Assembly (NCBI GenBank): GCA_037833965.1
Contig: AP031359.1
Coordinates: forward strand, 5,390,001-5,454,000
Origin: Marchantia polymorpha subsp. ruderalis
Lineage: Eukaryota; Streptophyta; Marchantiopsida; Marchantiales; Marchantiaceae
DNA length: 64,000 nucleotides
Direction: 5' to 3'
Shown: piece after piece, positions 1 through 11,046 of the stretch
Layout: each line of letters starts with the position of its first letter
Position numbering within the stretch: position 1 is the first letter of the stretch
Made by a program: the position numbers and the translations under genes
The notes under the pieces: generated by a model
The model's database searches: none
What the model was told of the DNA's origin: nothing
The model's input: only the letters and a program-made list of their open reading frames with translations

Positions 1-61
1 TGGAGAAGGGTGAGGAACCCTCAGCAGAAGAGACATAGTCACTAGCCTTGGGTGCTGTCGA

Positions 62-955
62 TGTGTTGAGTGTGCAGGTACTACCATTGCTCCAGTACCT
101 CGATCGGAAGCGGGAGAAGTACGCAGAGGGCAACCCAAGTTAATCCTACGTGAAGATAGTGCGCAATCAAACACGAGTTAAGCGAGAACTGGCTCTTGAG
201 GTCGCTGCTAAGGAACAAAGAAGTCAGCCGATAGAAGCAAAGTACTAGGCACTGCAGAGGAAGCTGACTAAGGAAGTTGAGAAGCGACGGAAGGCGGAGC
301 AAGCCGGTGACAATCTTCGTGAAGATGTGGAGAGAGCTAAGTGCGCCAACGTAGACCTTCTGAAGTGATTGAAAGCCTCCAGAACCGCATACGACGCTGA
401 GTCCTCAAAGGTAGATGAATTGTAGGCCGCCGCGGAGGAAGCAAAGTGGGAATACCAGACCGAGTTGGCGGTAAAGACGAAGAAGATATCCGAGTACGAA
501 GCTGCGCGGATTGCGGATCTGGAGTTAATTGAGAAATTGGAGACGTAGTGTGGCGAGTTGAGGACGCAACGGTCGCAAGCCGAAGAGCAGTTATGCGACG
601 TAGAAGCGAAATTGACGGAGGCCGAAGGGAAGAATCGGCAGTTATCGGAAGAGACGTGTGAAGCCTTAACTGCGCGCGTGGAGCGATGTTTGCGCGGGTA
701 GACACTGTGGCACATTGAATCTCACAACGGGCTTTGGTGACGTGAAATTGAACATTGTGCTGCCGAGTTGATCAAGAGGAGCGGACGCAAGCACCGTCGG
801 CTGTCCAAGAAGTTAGAATCGTATCTTATCAGATCGCGCGACGCGGTAGCAAAGTTAGAGGTAGAGTTAGTCGGCGTTTTGCAAAGATTAGGTTTAGAGC
901 AGAGGTAAGAATGGGCGGCACTGCCGACTCCAAAGGCGTAGGACCTGTTTGGTGC
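62..955 (+). pseudogene. LTR-resident ORF remnant (LLxYLDRK block, coiled coil, C-terminal block)
   Basis: Sense-strand translation gives VQVLPLLQYLDRKREKY followed by a YVKIVRNQTRVK-like block. After these come a heptad-rich coiled coil and, near 760-955, a C-terminal block with a KKLESYLIRSRDAVAKLE core and LQRLGLEQR at its end. The same order of blocks is seen in every other LTR copy here. The reading frame is broken by several stops (for example TAA just before SYVK and TAG in the coil). Function is unknown; it is a transposon-encoded protein, not a host gene. The left end of the ORF is outside the window. Confidence 0.65.
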
Positions 956-991
956 TCGCACCGCATCAGATGACAGTTTTTGGTAGCTAGG

Positions 992-1019
992 AATAAAGTA
1001 GTCCAAGGCGTTGGCCTTG
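992..1019 (+). promoter_or_regulatory. LTR ATAAAG box with conserved CAAGGC/GCCTTG stem-loop
   Basis: A GAATAAAG box is followed 7 bases later by CAAGGC-GTTG-GCCTTG. The same box-plus-stem arrangement recurs in every LTR of both families, so it is probably the core promoter/transcript start or a poly(A) hairpin of the LTR. Confidence 0.5.
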
Positions 1020-1697
1020 AGAGTCTTTTCTCAATTTAGTTTCTCAGTTTCGGAATCTATATTCTCTGCACGTTTGTGAGCTGAGTGTGTTGTTCACCGC
1101 GTAAGAGTGACTTCGGTTTGACGAAGGTACCGCATCCGAAGTAGGAGCCCCAATTTGAATGTTCTGAAATAGCGTTTGGCTAGTGACAGGATTTAAGCTT
1201 ATTCGTAATTTGCCGCTAGCTACAAGTCCTCCAAGTGTACTTCTTGGGAAATTTCCCCCCTGAATTTTAAGTTGAAGTCCAGATCGACCTCTGAGTTTTG
1301 CATTTACTTGTTTCAGGTGTGTTTGTGTGTATTACGCTACATTGCGTGTACTCCGAGTGATCTCCGAGTCGAACACCTGCAGTATTTGTGGGAGTGACAG
1401 TAGCCTGAGAATTCAAACTCCTCAATAGACTGTTAAGAACGTGACAATCGATACTCTTTGTGTTGTTTCTGTCCTCGTGGGATCAGATCTTTACCATTAT
1501 GCTCCATTTTGGTATTTATCTGTCATTACAAGCCCCAAGCTTACTCAAAACATTCGAGTTGGACATACACAGCTCCAAATGCGATAACTTTGACAAACCA
1601 GAGCGCACCATGCACGGTGACAAGACTCACAAGCTCACAAACAAGCACAGTGGATATAGATTAACAGCCAAGACATGCCAATTGACAAAATAGCCCT

Positions 1698-1726
1698 CCA
1701 AGGAAAGAGCCTTGGGCCTCTTTATT
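1698..1726 (-). promoter_or_regulatory. LTR AATAAAG box with CCAAGG/CCTTGG stem-loop
   Basis: On the - strand the order is AATAAAG, then CCAAGG-CTCTTT-CCTTGG. It sits just downstream of the end of the LTR ORF, exactly as in the other copies. Confidence 0.45.
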
Positions 1727-1734
1727 CACTCTAA

Positions 1735-3712
1735 ACTCCTAGACATCTTAACCGCCTGAGGCGAACTACTCTCAGGTGCAGTGTATTCCGACTCAGCGGT
1801 TACAGCGTCCTCTGAGCTTCCGTCGGCTCCTAACCTACGCAATACATTTACAAGCTCCATCTCTATATTCTCTCGCGCCTCTTTCAATCCGGAAGAGAAA
1901 AAATTTAACTATCTGAACTAACTCTTTATGTCCCGCGGACCCGCTAGCCCTCATACTCATCAACCGTTGCTCCAGCAAATCCAACTTTAGCCACTTAAAC
2001 GTTTACACTTCCCACATCACAAATCCGCGCAGACACTTCTTTACACGCAAACGCAAACCGTCGATTGTCTCATCTCGTAGTTGTTGGTGTGCCGCCTCTG
2101 CCTGTTCCGTTCTCATCCGCGACTCCTCCAACTGCACATCAACTAACTTCAACTGCTCTTGCAACCGTCCACAATCCGATTCAAAACTTATTTTACATTT
2201 GACCTCCAAAGATCTGGCCGCTTCACAATCTGCCAATTTCTTAGCCTATTCAATCAATTCGACTGTGTGCTTTTGGAGTACATCTGCCAGACTCATAGTG
2301 AGCTCATCTGCGCGTTGTATTTTCTTATCACGATCATCAGTAAGCTCTGCAATCCTGCCTCAAAGTTCCACTTGCTCCACCTTCGTCGCAGCAATCTGAC
2401 CTCGAAGATCTTTGGCTATCCGTTCCTCTTCGGCTCTTCGCTCCTTTTCCTTAGCTAACTCCTCAGCGTGCAACTGATCGTGCTTCGCCAAAGCCTCAAT
2501 CAATTCCTCCACACTTTGCACTTCCGCGGCGTAGGTCCCCTTGGATGCCTCCAATTTCTCACATAGCTCCACTGTTACCTTCTGTACATTCTCATTGGCT
2601 GTCCGAAGACTAATACACTCCTGTTCTAATGTCGCACGAAGATCAGACTCCTTGGCTAAGTTCAGCCAAAGGACTTTGCACTCCATCTCCTTCACCCGAA
2701 GATGGTCTTTTCGCTCCTATAGTGTCGCCCTCATGGTCGCGCACTCGGATGTCAAGCTTGCAACTCGCTCCTTCGCCATTGTAGTTGCGGACTCCCACTC
2801 CCTCTTCACCGCTACTGCTCTCTTAATCTCAGTCTTATTCCTTACCAGCTCCATGTAGAACCCTGGTGCTTTCTCCAAAGCATACTTTGCTCTATTCTTA
2901 TCTAAATACTTAAGCACAAGGGTTACACTATACTGCAGGAAATCGGGAAAAGAGACATCTGATTCTCTTAATTCCTCCTCATCAACCTCCTTTCCTACTT
3001 CAGGTCTTACCTCTTCCTCAGGTGGTGGAGACGATGCAATCTCGGAAACCTCTACCACTGTCCCACCAACCTGTGCCACTAACTGCTTGAGCATCTCTTC
3101 ACTTAGCGTGAGATCTTTTGCCATCTCCTCATTCGACTTCAACTATGGTACTTCTTCACTCCCCATAGATCGTGTCTGCTTCAAAGGTGGAAGACGGAGA
3201 CTAGCTATCTTCGTCCTTTCCTCCGAAGGTTCCACTACTACTTCCATTGGGACTTCAGCTTGTACCGCCGAAGGTCCTCCTTCCAATGTTTCAAGAGTAG
3301 GTTCCTCCTTCTTCTCTTCATTTGTCGTCGAGGCCGCTGCATCCGTCTTCGCCACACTGCTATCCAAAGAATCGGACACAACCCTCCCACGATTCGCTTT
3401 CTTCTTCGGCCTAGCCCGAGTTCTTCACAACTTGATTCCCATAATCTCGGTCTCGGCCATCCGCGACTCCAGTCTTCGGCCTTCCCTACCATCTGCAATT
3501 ATCTTTCGTCTCTTTGCCAGTCTCCTTTCCAGCTGTTCTCGGATCGTGAGGACATCCATCTGCACCGGTCTGCGCACTGTTCTTTGAAGTGGCGCTTTAG
3601 GTTGGACATTGTCCTCTTCCTCTGTCTGCTCACTGGACTCAATTGCCAGAACCTTCCATTCCTTTGGGAATCGCCTCTCTTCCTCTTTCATTAGGAACCC
3701 CATCCCTCGATA
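1735..3712 (-). pseudogene. LTR-resident ORF of family B (linker, LLKYLD block, coiled coil, C-terminal block)
   Basis: Read from 3712 down, it has an FYRGMGFLMKEEE start of the linker and basic clusters (RRLAKRRKIIADGREG). An acidic Ser/Thr/Glu region follows, then a LTLSEEMLKQLVAQVGGTVVEV block. Next are LVLKYLDKNRAKYAL and FYMELVRNKTEIKRAVAVKREWESA, a coiled coil of about 250 residues, and the C-terminal WLKLD...SAGHK block. Stops and shifts split it into pieces near 3425, 3143, 2717, 2360 and 2003. The N-terminal domain is missing because the LTR is cut at the linker. Family membership is clear from the other copies; biochemical function is unknown. Confidence 0.6.
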
Positions 3713-4172
3713 TGTGTCTATGTGCTGGTGTGTGATCCAGACATTGAGCACAAGGCGCTCCTAGTTGTTGAAGTTACCGCATTGGAAGTTGTGAGTATTC
3801 ATCTTGGATGTCTTGGGTAGCCTGGGATTACTGTGGGATTTAAGCAAGTTCAGGTCTGAGTATTCGGGTCAGTGTGTTGAGATGTATGCAGTGCTGGGAA
3901 GTTTTCCCACCTGAAATATAAGTGTGGGATCGCTTGCGATTCTCACAGGTTTTGATTGGAAAAGGTTCAGGTTGTGAATATGGTTTTGCACTACCCTGTG
4001 AGTCCTTGGCTCTAGCTAAGTAGTGTCTTCTGGGAGTAGCATTGGCCTAAGAAGTAAAACTTCGTAATAGAATGCTATCTTGTGACAAATCATGACTTTT
4101 GTGTTTGTTTCTATCCTCGTGGGATCGGATCTATACCATTATGCTCCATATTGATATTTATCTATTATTACA
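3713..4172 (+). mobile_element. Family B LTR 3' terminal fragment, sense orientation
   Basis: About 460 bp of the LTR 3' end, from the region reading TGTGTGATCCAGACATTGAGC to the terminal ATTATTACA at 4172. It is the reverse complement of the starts of the - strand B copies (compare 10513-10970 and 54033-54500). The 5' part of this copy is missing and its left neighbour is a B LTR in the opposite orientation. Confidence 0.6.
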
Positions 4173-4297
4173 CAGCTCCATATGCGGTAACTTTGACAAA
4201 CTGGAGTGCATCATGCACTATGACAAGACACACAAGCTCATAAACGTGCACAGTGGATACATATTAACAGCCAAGACAAGCCAATTGACAGAAAAGC

Positions 4298-4327
4298 CCC
4301 CCAAGGAAAGAGCCTTGGGCCTCTTTA
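4298..4327 (-). promoter_or_regulatory. LTR AATAAAG box with CCAAGG/CCTTGG stem-loop (B2)
   Basis: Same arrangement as at 1698-1726, here in copy B2: AATAAAG on the - strand followed by a CCAAGG-CTCTTT-CCTTGG stem. Confidence 0.4.
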
Positions 4328-4339
4328 TTCCATCTGAAC

Positions 4340-5757
4340 TCCTAGACATCTCAACCACCCGAGGCAAACTACTTTCAGATGTGGTGCCATCCGACGCAGC
4401 AGTTACAGCGTCCTTTGAGCTTCTCACATCACAAATCCCACACTTCCCACACTTCCCACATCACAAATCCGCGCAGGCACTTCTCTACACGCAAACGCAA
4501 ACCGTCGGTTGTCTCATCTCGTAGCTGTTGGTATGTTGCCTTTGCCTTTTCCGCTCTCACCCGTGACACCTCCAACTGTACAGCAACTAACTTCAACCGC
4601 TCCTGCAACCAACCACAATCCGATTCGAATCTTACTTTACATTCGACCTTTGAAGATCCGGCCGCTTGGCAATCTGCCAATTTCTTGGCCCAATCAGCCA
4701 ATTTGATTGCGTGCTTCCGAAGTACATCCGCCATGCTTCCTGTGAGCTCCTCCGCGCGTTGCAACTCCTTGCCATGAGCATCGATGAGCTCCGCAATCCT
4801 GCTCCAAAGCTCCACTTGCTCCGTCTTCGTCGCAGCAATCTGAACTCAAAGATCTTTGGCTATCCGTTCCTCTTCGACTTTTTGCTCTTTCTCCTTAGCT
4901 AATTTTGCAGCATGCAATTGATTGCGCTTCGCCAAAGGCGCGGTCAATTGATTCACAAGACGCACTTTTGCGGTATAGGCCCCCTTGGATGCCTTCAATC
5001 TCTCACATAGCTCTACAGTTACCTTTTGCACATTCTCATTGGCGGCCTGAAGACTGATAAAATCCTGTTCTAACGTCGCCCGAAGATCGGACTCCTTAGC
5101 TAGTTTCAGCCGAAGAACTTTGCACTCCATCTCCTTCGCCCGAAGATGGTCTTCTTGCTCTTGCAATGTCGCCCTCATGGTCGCGCACTCGGCTATCAAA
5201 GTAAGCCTCGTTTGAAGGCTCCATAATGGACATTCAGCGTGGACGGATTGGAGTTTTTAGGGGACCCTACTGGAATAAAGATTTTTAGTTGGATTGCAAC
5301 CATGTGGGGGGGTCAATACAATACAAAACACCCATGTTATTCGCTGTAGGGTTTATATTTTTGTTCACGGTAGGGGGACTTACTGGAATAGTATTGCAAC
5401 TCGTTCCTTCGCCATCGCAATTGCGGACTCCCACTCCCTCTTCATTGTCACGGCTCTCTTAAGTTGAGTACTCTTCCTAATCATCTCCAAGTAGAATCTT
5501 GTCTTCTTCGAGATCGCGTACTTCCCTCTCTTTCCATCCAAATACTTCAGTAAGAGAACAATGCTATCCTGCAAGAAATCAGAAAAGGAAACTACTAATT
5601 CCTTCAGCTCTTCCTCCGTAGCCTTCTCATCAACCACAGGTCTTACCGCTTCCTCCGGTGGTGGGAGCAATGCAATCTCGGGAACTTCTACCACTGTCCC
5701 ACCAACCTGTGCCACTACCTGCTCCGGCATCTCCTCACTAAGTGTGAGATCCTTCAC
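4340..5757 (-). pseudogene. LTR-resident ORF of B2, C-terminal part
   Basis: On the - strand from 5757: MKDLTLSEEMPEQVVAQVGG, an acidic stretch, [36 protein letters not shown], then a coiled coil (4846-5199 and 4429-4815). The reading is interrupted at about 5199-5391 by an insertion of about 190 bp unrelated to the other LTR copies, and elsewhere by stops. The N-terminal continuation lies at 8869-8951 and 23575-24540, beyond the inserted elements. Confidence 0.6.
5199..5391. repeat. Short insertion of about 190 bp inside the LTR ORF, unidentified
   Basis: Other B copies read continuously from the ACTCGGAT/CTATCAA position to TTGCAACTCGCTCC (compare 2741-2775). Here about 190 bp of different sequence intervenes. 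It contains an internal near-repeat, GGGGACcctACTGGAATA and GGGGActtACTGGAATA. No clear terminal inverted repeats or coding potential are visible. Confidence 0.5.
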
Positions 5758-6621
5758 TGTGGTAACCCACTTTTTGTTTTTGGTAAGAATTAAAACATTT
5801 TTGGAAAATATTTACTGCGGTAGCAACTATAAATAGTAATTGGTACAAAAAAAAGAGTAAAAAAAGGGAGAATCGCGGGTCACGGAGAATCTAGGAGTTG
5901 AGGGGGGGGGGACTTAGGCCAAACTCGGCGCCTTTGGCAAAATCTCTTTTTGTGAGGTGTCTTCAGCGATTCGCCTTCGGCGCAGACGCATGCAGAGGAG
6001 ATTTCGCTGAAGACGTACAAAGCGCGTGACACATGCGCCTTCGTCACAAGGAAAATGACCCCGTTACTTCGTAGGCCTTCGGCCGTACGTCTTCGGCGGT
6101 AGGTTCCTTTGCCCCAACACCTTCGGCACTAGCGCCAGCTTCGTCGTTAGGTTTTGCCTTCGGCGGAAGGAATGCCTTCCCCTCTAGGATGCTCATTCGG
6201 TGGAAGGATGCGCCTTCGGCGAAGAAGCAAAGACAAAGGAGTCAGCGGAAGTCCGTACCTTCGCCGCGAGCGCCTTCAACAATAGACACCTTGGGCGATG
6301 TGCCTTTGGCGGTACGCAAACGGAGAACGGCGTCGGCAGAAATAGGCGTAATCAAGATTGAATGTACAAGTGTGGGAGTCCGCGCAACGGCGGAGCGTGA
6401 ATTTGCGCGTGCGAATTGGGCTGTTACACCTCCGCGCCGGCATCGCATTCAAGCGGGCCGCGGCCAGCCCAAGTGTCGAACGTTGAGCAATCTTAATTGC
6501 CGAAGGAAGGGACTCACTTTCACTCTCGCATTTTCAATTTTGCATTCGCTAGAGCTCGCGACGCATAGCACAGTAATTTGCAGTGAACTTGCGGAGAGAT
6601 TTTTGAGAGTGTGCGGGGAAT

Positions 6622-7887
6622 TTGCCTGGGGTGCGCAGCAGTAGAGTGCGCAGCAGGAGAACCTTGCAGGAGCCTTCAACGCAGGAGCAGAGTAGGAAGG
6701 AGGCTCAAGGGCCTTCTGCTCAGAGGACTTCGGGTAAAGCGCCTTTGGCGCAGACACAACTTGAGCAGCCTGCGGAGGACAAAAGCAGGAAGGAGGAGAC
6801 ACGTGTGCATTTGGCACAAGCGCCTTCGGCGATAGCAGTTCGGGCAGGTGAAGTAGGCCCAACGGGAGCAAGATCTCCCACCCCGTTGAAGATGTTGGCA
6901 GGACGTGGAGCGGCGGTCGCGGCAGAAGAAGCTGCGCGATCCAGCTCCCGAGAATCGCCGAGGATTTCTGCTGCGACAGAGCCTCTCGACACGGAGGACG
7001 ACACGGGGTCGGAGGATGAGGAAGTGGAGTCGGTGCAAGGTACACCGACGGGAGTGTTTTGCGAGCAGGTGGTATTGCTACTGCGCTACCTGGATCGCAA
7101 GGCAACGAGGTATGCGGATCCCTGCCATCGAGGATCCTACGTTGAATTGGTCAGGAATCGGACTCGGATTAAGGTAGCAACAAATCCCGAGCTGATAGCC
7201 CTAGACCAGAAGTACCGGCACCTGGAGAAGAAGTACAATTTCCTACAGGGACATTGTGCCCTCTCGCGGAAGCTACAGAAGACAGCACTTCAGCTGCGAG
7301 ATGACGCAACGGCCGATGCCCAGCGCAAATTTGGAGAGCAGAGCGTGAAGATCGAGGCGGAGCTCCATTCTGATCAAGCTCAAAATTGCATCTTAGCAGA
7401 GGAGCTCGTGCGGCAGACGCTGTTGCTGAAGCAGAGTGAACTCGCAAGGAAGGCGGACGAGGAGTTATTGCGTTGTCTGCAATCGCAGTGCGACGAATTG
7501 AGAACGCAGTGTGCGGAGGCGGAGCTGCAGTTAGTGGAATTTGAAGGCCACAACCGGCGCGCGACAGATCGCACGCGGGAGGAGTTAGTAGCGCGAGTTG
7601 ACCGGTGTCTTAGAGGTTATACTCACTAGGAGATTGCAGCGCGGGAGAGAGTGACCTTGCGCGAGTTGGAGATTCGTGCGGTGGCCTTGATGTCGGGTGA
7701 CAGTCGGAGTCGGCGGCGCGTAGCGAAGTGGTTGAATTCCTTTCTGTCGAGGTCGCGAGACGCCAATGCGAAACTAGAGGCAGAGGTGACCGCGGTGTTG
7801 TGGCGGCTGGGACTACGCAGTAGAGCAGACGATTGGTCGGGTATGAAGTTAGTGCGCAGTCGGCCTTCGCACAGGAGGCATAGCAGA
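6622..7887 (+). pseudogene. LTR-resident ORF of A1 (linker, LLRYLDRK block, coiled coil, C-terminal block)
   Basis: An open stretch of 335 codons (6622-7629), then after one in-frame TAG a further 79 codons in the same frame. In order: a Gln/Ser/Pro-rich linker with PSAQ-type units, acidic TEDDTGSEDEEVESV, VVLLLRYLDRKATRYADP, SYVELVRNRTRIKV, and a coiled coil to about 7620. Then comes the C-terminal block LRELEIRAVALMSGDSRSRR...LWRLGLRSRADDW. This is among the best preserved copies of this part of the protein. The N-terminal Athila-ORF1-like domain is missing because of the LTR deletion, so the true start is lost. Function is unknown. Confidence 0.65.
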
Positions 7888-7929
7888 TGAAGCGTAGAGT
7901 AGAGTGTTAGGTAGTTAGGACTTAGATTG

Positions 7930-7957
7930 TATAAAGCAGTTCAAGGCGTTGGCCTTG
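7930..7957 (+). promoter_or_regulatory. LTR TATAAA box with CAAGGC/GCCTTG stem-loop (A1)
   Basis: TATAAA at 7930-7935, then CAAGGC (7942-7947), a 4-base loop and GCCTTG (7952-7957). It lies about 40 bp after the ORF end, as in the other family A copies. Confidence 0.5.
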
Positions 7958-9599
7958 AGGGATTTTCCAGTTTCGGAAGTTTAGTTTAGGAAGTCGTTTT
8001 CTCTACGCTTATTGTATTTCCTTCTGTCACCGTGCAAGAGGAGTTGTTGTAGAATTGTTGAAGTTACCGCAGCCTACAGCCGAAGGTCTTTGTCTGAGTG
8101 TTCTGAGCTAGCAAATAGTCTAGTTAGGATCTGAGATTTGGACTTACATCTTCGGACAATTTTCCCTGTTTGTATTCCTTCGGGATTTTTCCCCCTGAAT
8201 GCCAAAGTGAAGTTTTGTTAAACTTCGGAGTAAGCCTTGGTTGTAAATTCAGGTTGTGTGTGTTACGTTGCTTGAGGTGCCCTCGGAGGTAGCCTCCGCA
8301 GTATTTATGGGAATGACTAGTGCCTGAGAATTCAAACTCGTCAATAGACTGTTAAGTTGTGACAGATGATCTTTTCTCAATTGAGTTTCTCGGTTCGGAT
8401 TCCTATATTCTCTGCGCGTTTTGTGAGTTGATCATGTTGTTCACCGCGTGAGAGTGACTTCTATTTGACAAAGGTACCGCATCCAAAGTAGGAAGTCCAA
8501 CCCGGATGCTCTGCACTAGCAGTCAGAGTTGTAAATTCGGAGTTGAGGAACACTACCTGCAGATCCTTTGAGTGTACTCGTGAGAAACTTTCCCCCTGAA
8601 CCTTAAGTAGAGTTCCTAACCAACCTCTGAGTTGTGCTTTTATAGTTTCAGGTGCGTATTGGGGTGACCTACGCTGCACTGTGCGTCCTCCGAGTGACCT
8701 CCGAGTTGAGCACTTGCAGTATTTCTGGGAGTGACAGTAGCCTGAGAATTCAAACTCCTCAATAGTCTGTTAAAACGTGACATTTAGTACTCCGTGTGTT
8801 ACCTCTGTCCCTGTGGGTTCGACCTTTTGCTGCTATACTGCAGTTTTAGCCTTTGGTGGATTATAACACTCACCATCTCTTGACTTGACTTCGGTTGTGG
8901 TACTTCCTCACTCTCCAAAGATCGCGTCTACTCCAAAGGTGGAAGACTTAGTGTGGTAGTGCAATTTTTTTGTTTTTTCAAAAATAGAGTAGTTAGGACG
9001 GAAAATCCATGCAGGTTTCAACTTTTAAGGAAGGAGTAATTAGATTAGAAGAGAATTAGCCTTTTTACTCTAGATGTTAAGTAGGAATAGGAAGCCCGAA
9101 GGATCGTCAGTAGAAGCAATCAGCCTTCGGAGGTCGATGAGGTCCTAATCCGAAGGAACGAATCGGGAATACTCAAGTAACGGTAGGAGTTACAAAGACC
9201 TAGCTTTTCTGAATAGCTAGTAAGATATTCGGATAGGGGTATTCGATATTCGGAGATGATGACCTCATAGTTCCCTGGGGGATCCAAGCGGCAAAGGATC
9301 CCTAGGGAAGTAAAAGATAGTGCCGCACGGGAAAGAAATTTGAATGGCGGCACCTTCAATTCGCACGAGTTGGGCAGACCGTTGCGACGGCGGGGTACAC
9401 CGGAGGAAAGCAAGTTGGTTTTCACATTCCACGAACGCATTATCGCAATTGACGAGAGACTCAGGTGCAAAAGTTCAAACAAACGAGGAAGCAGCTATGG
9501 CGCGTTTGATTCAATTAATCGCTCTGAAAGTTTTTGAGGCAAGATTAAGAGCTTATCGTTGTAATTTGATCCTCGTGAAGATAGACTTTTTGCTCTGAG

Positions 9600-9968
9600 G
9601 CTGAAATTGAGCGAGCGCAGCGATAGTCCAAGACTGGGACAACGGTGGTTTATCAAAGCCACCAGACTATTGAGGAAATCCCTACACTTGGCAAATTTGG
9701 GATTAGAAGAAAGTCTTGGGACGCTGCGCAGGTGACGATGCCAACCTTACCTTCAACAATGAGAGTGTCAAGGTAACACGAGAGGAGGAAAAGTCCTACG
9801 CAGCTTTGTTTAAGCACCCACGCACCGGCAAGAATAGATATTAGACCATTTGGTATCACGATCAGTTCAAAAGAAATGTGGCGATCGCGTTAATGCAGAT
9901 CCTTTGACTTGCTCGAACCACTTATATGATGACTTGGCAGGTTGGGTTCATGGAACGAGCATTTTGAG
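9600..9968 (+). pseudogene. LTR-resident ORF of B5, N-terminal Athila-ORF1-like domain (5' piece)
   Basis: The sense translation contains LFKHPRTGKNRY, QFKRNVAIALMQIL and TTYMMTWQVGFMERAF. These are recognisable equivalents of LFKHSKLGKNRYKTWDYKDRFRRN and TTYMTSWQVAFVELAL at 16560-16740. The frame is broken by stops. It is cut at 9968 by the nested LTR and continues at 21589. Confidence 0.55.
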
Positions 9969-10466
9969 GAGATAAATACCAAAATATAGCATAATGGTAC
10001 AGATCTGATCCCACGAGGACAAAAACAACACCAAAAGTCACGATTTGTCACATATTTACATTCTATTGACGAGTTTTACTTCTAAGGCCAATGTCACTTC
10101 CAAAGCCACTGCTCAATTATGGCCGAAGGTTCAAAGAGCAGAGTATAATCTCCCTCACAACCTGAAACTTGTCCAATCAACACCTGTGGGAATCGCCTGC
10201 AACCCCACACTTAGATTTCAGGGGGAAAACTTCTCACAATTGTATACATCCGACTTATTTACCCGAATACCAAGACCTGAATTTGCTTAAATCCCAAAGA
10301 GCCCCCGGCTATTCGAAACATTCAGGCTGGACACTCACAACTCCCAATGCGGTAACTTCAACAAACAGGAGCGCACTATGCTCAGTGGCAGGATCACACA
10401 CTAGCACACGGATACATAGTGGATAAAGGTTCACAGTCAAGACAAGCCAATTGACAGAAAAGCCCC

Positions 10467-10497
10467 CCCAAGGAAAGAGCCTTAGGTCTCTTTATTC
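10467..10497 (-). promoter_or_regulatory. LTR AATAAAG box with CCAAGG/CCTTAGG stem (B6)
   Basis: On the - strand, AATAAAGAGACCTAAGGCTC followed by TTTCCTTGG. It is a slightly decayed version of the box-plus-stem seen in all B copies. Confidence 0.4.
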
Positions 10498-11015
10498 ACA
10501 GTGGTGGCCTAGTGTAATGACAGACAAATACCAAAATGGAACATAATGGTACAGATCAGATCCCACGAGGACAGAAACAACCACAGAAGTCACGATTTCT
10601 CACAGAAAAGCATTCTATTAAAGAGTTTCACTTCTTAGGCCAATGCCACTTCCAAAAGACACTACCCAGCTAGAGCCGAAGACCCGTAGAGTAGTGCATA
10701 ACCACACTCACAGCTTGAAACTTTTCCAATACACACCTGTAGGAATCGCTTGCAATTCCACGCTTATATTTCAGGGGGATAACTTCCCAGCATTGCATAC
10801 ATCCCGACACACTAATCCAAAAACTTAGACTTGATCTTGCTTAAATCCCAAAAAGCCTCGACTTCTTAGAACATCCAAGCCGAATACACACAACTCCTGA
10901 TGCGGTAACTTCGACAAACACGAGCACACCGTGCTCAATGTCTGAATCACACACTAGCACACGAACACAGTGGATACAGGTTTACAGTCAAGACAAGCCA
11001 ATTAACAGAAAAGCT

Positions 11016-11046
11016 CTCCAAGGAAAGAGCCTTGGGTCTCTTTATT
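11016..11046 (-). promoter_or_regulatory. LTR AATAAAG box with CCAAGG/CCTTGG stem-loop (B7)
   Basis: AATAAAGAGACCCAAGGCTC then TTTCCTTGGAG on the - strand, directly after the ORF end. Same element as in the other B LTRs. Confidence 0.45.

Larger units (their letters stand above)
1..1530 (+). mobile_element. Family B LTR, 3' part, sense orientation (left end outside window)
   Basis: This is the downstream part of a family B LTR, ending in ...TGTCATTACA at 1530. The same end occurs at 23574 and, reversed, at 10513 and 54033. It holds the end of the LTR-resident ORF (about 62-955), an ATAAAG box with stem-loop (992-1019) and about 500 bp of downstream LTR. The sequence flips to a reverse-strand family B LTR exactly at 1531, so this copy is inserted in opposite orientation inside another B LTR. 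The expected target duplication would begin AGCCC, but the left copy lies outside the window. Confidence 0.75.
1531..3712 (-). mobile_element. Family B LTR fragment, reverse orientation
   Basis: This is the interior of a family B LTR on the - strand, continuous in content with the copies at 10513-14027 and 54033-56524. Its right edge at about 3712 falls inside the linker of the LTR ORF (FYRGMG motif). There it jumps to + strand LTR sequence, a junction without target duplication that suggests recombination between inverted LTR copies rather than a clean insertion. Confidence 0.65.
5758..8868 (+). mobile_element. Family A solo LTR (copy A1), 3111 bp
   Basis: It starts TGTGGTAACCCACTTTTTG and ends GGATTATAACA. 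The flanks are TTCAC (5753-5757) and CTCAC (8869-8873), a 5-bp target duplication with one change. The ends match those of the complete element at 27159-40432. There is no PBS, gag or pol, so it is a solo LTR or an LTR-only unit. It contains a micro-palindrome-rich leader (5930-6480), a broken LTR ORF (6622-7890) and a TATAAA box at 7930. Compared with the full-length LTR the N-terminal domain of the ORF is deleted, with the junction near 6640-6665. Confidence 0.85.

Noticed and set aside
5930..7105. Long reverse-strand ORFs (for example 6449-7105 and 15451-16002)
   Set aside because: They are shadows produced by GC-rich CGCCTTCGGCG repeats, which read open in several frames; the supported coding strand is the LTR sense strand.
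8810..8840. tRNA-like B box (GTGGGTTCGACC) near the LTR end
   Set aside because: There is no matching A box or cloverleaf, and the motif is simply part of the conserved family A LTR end.
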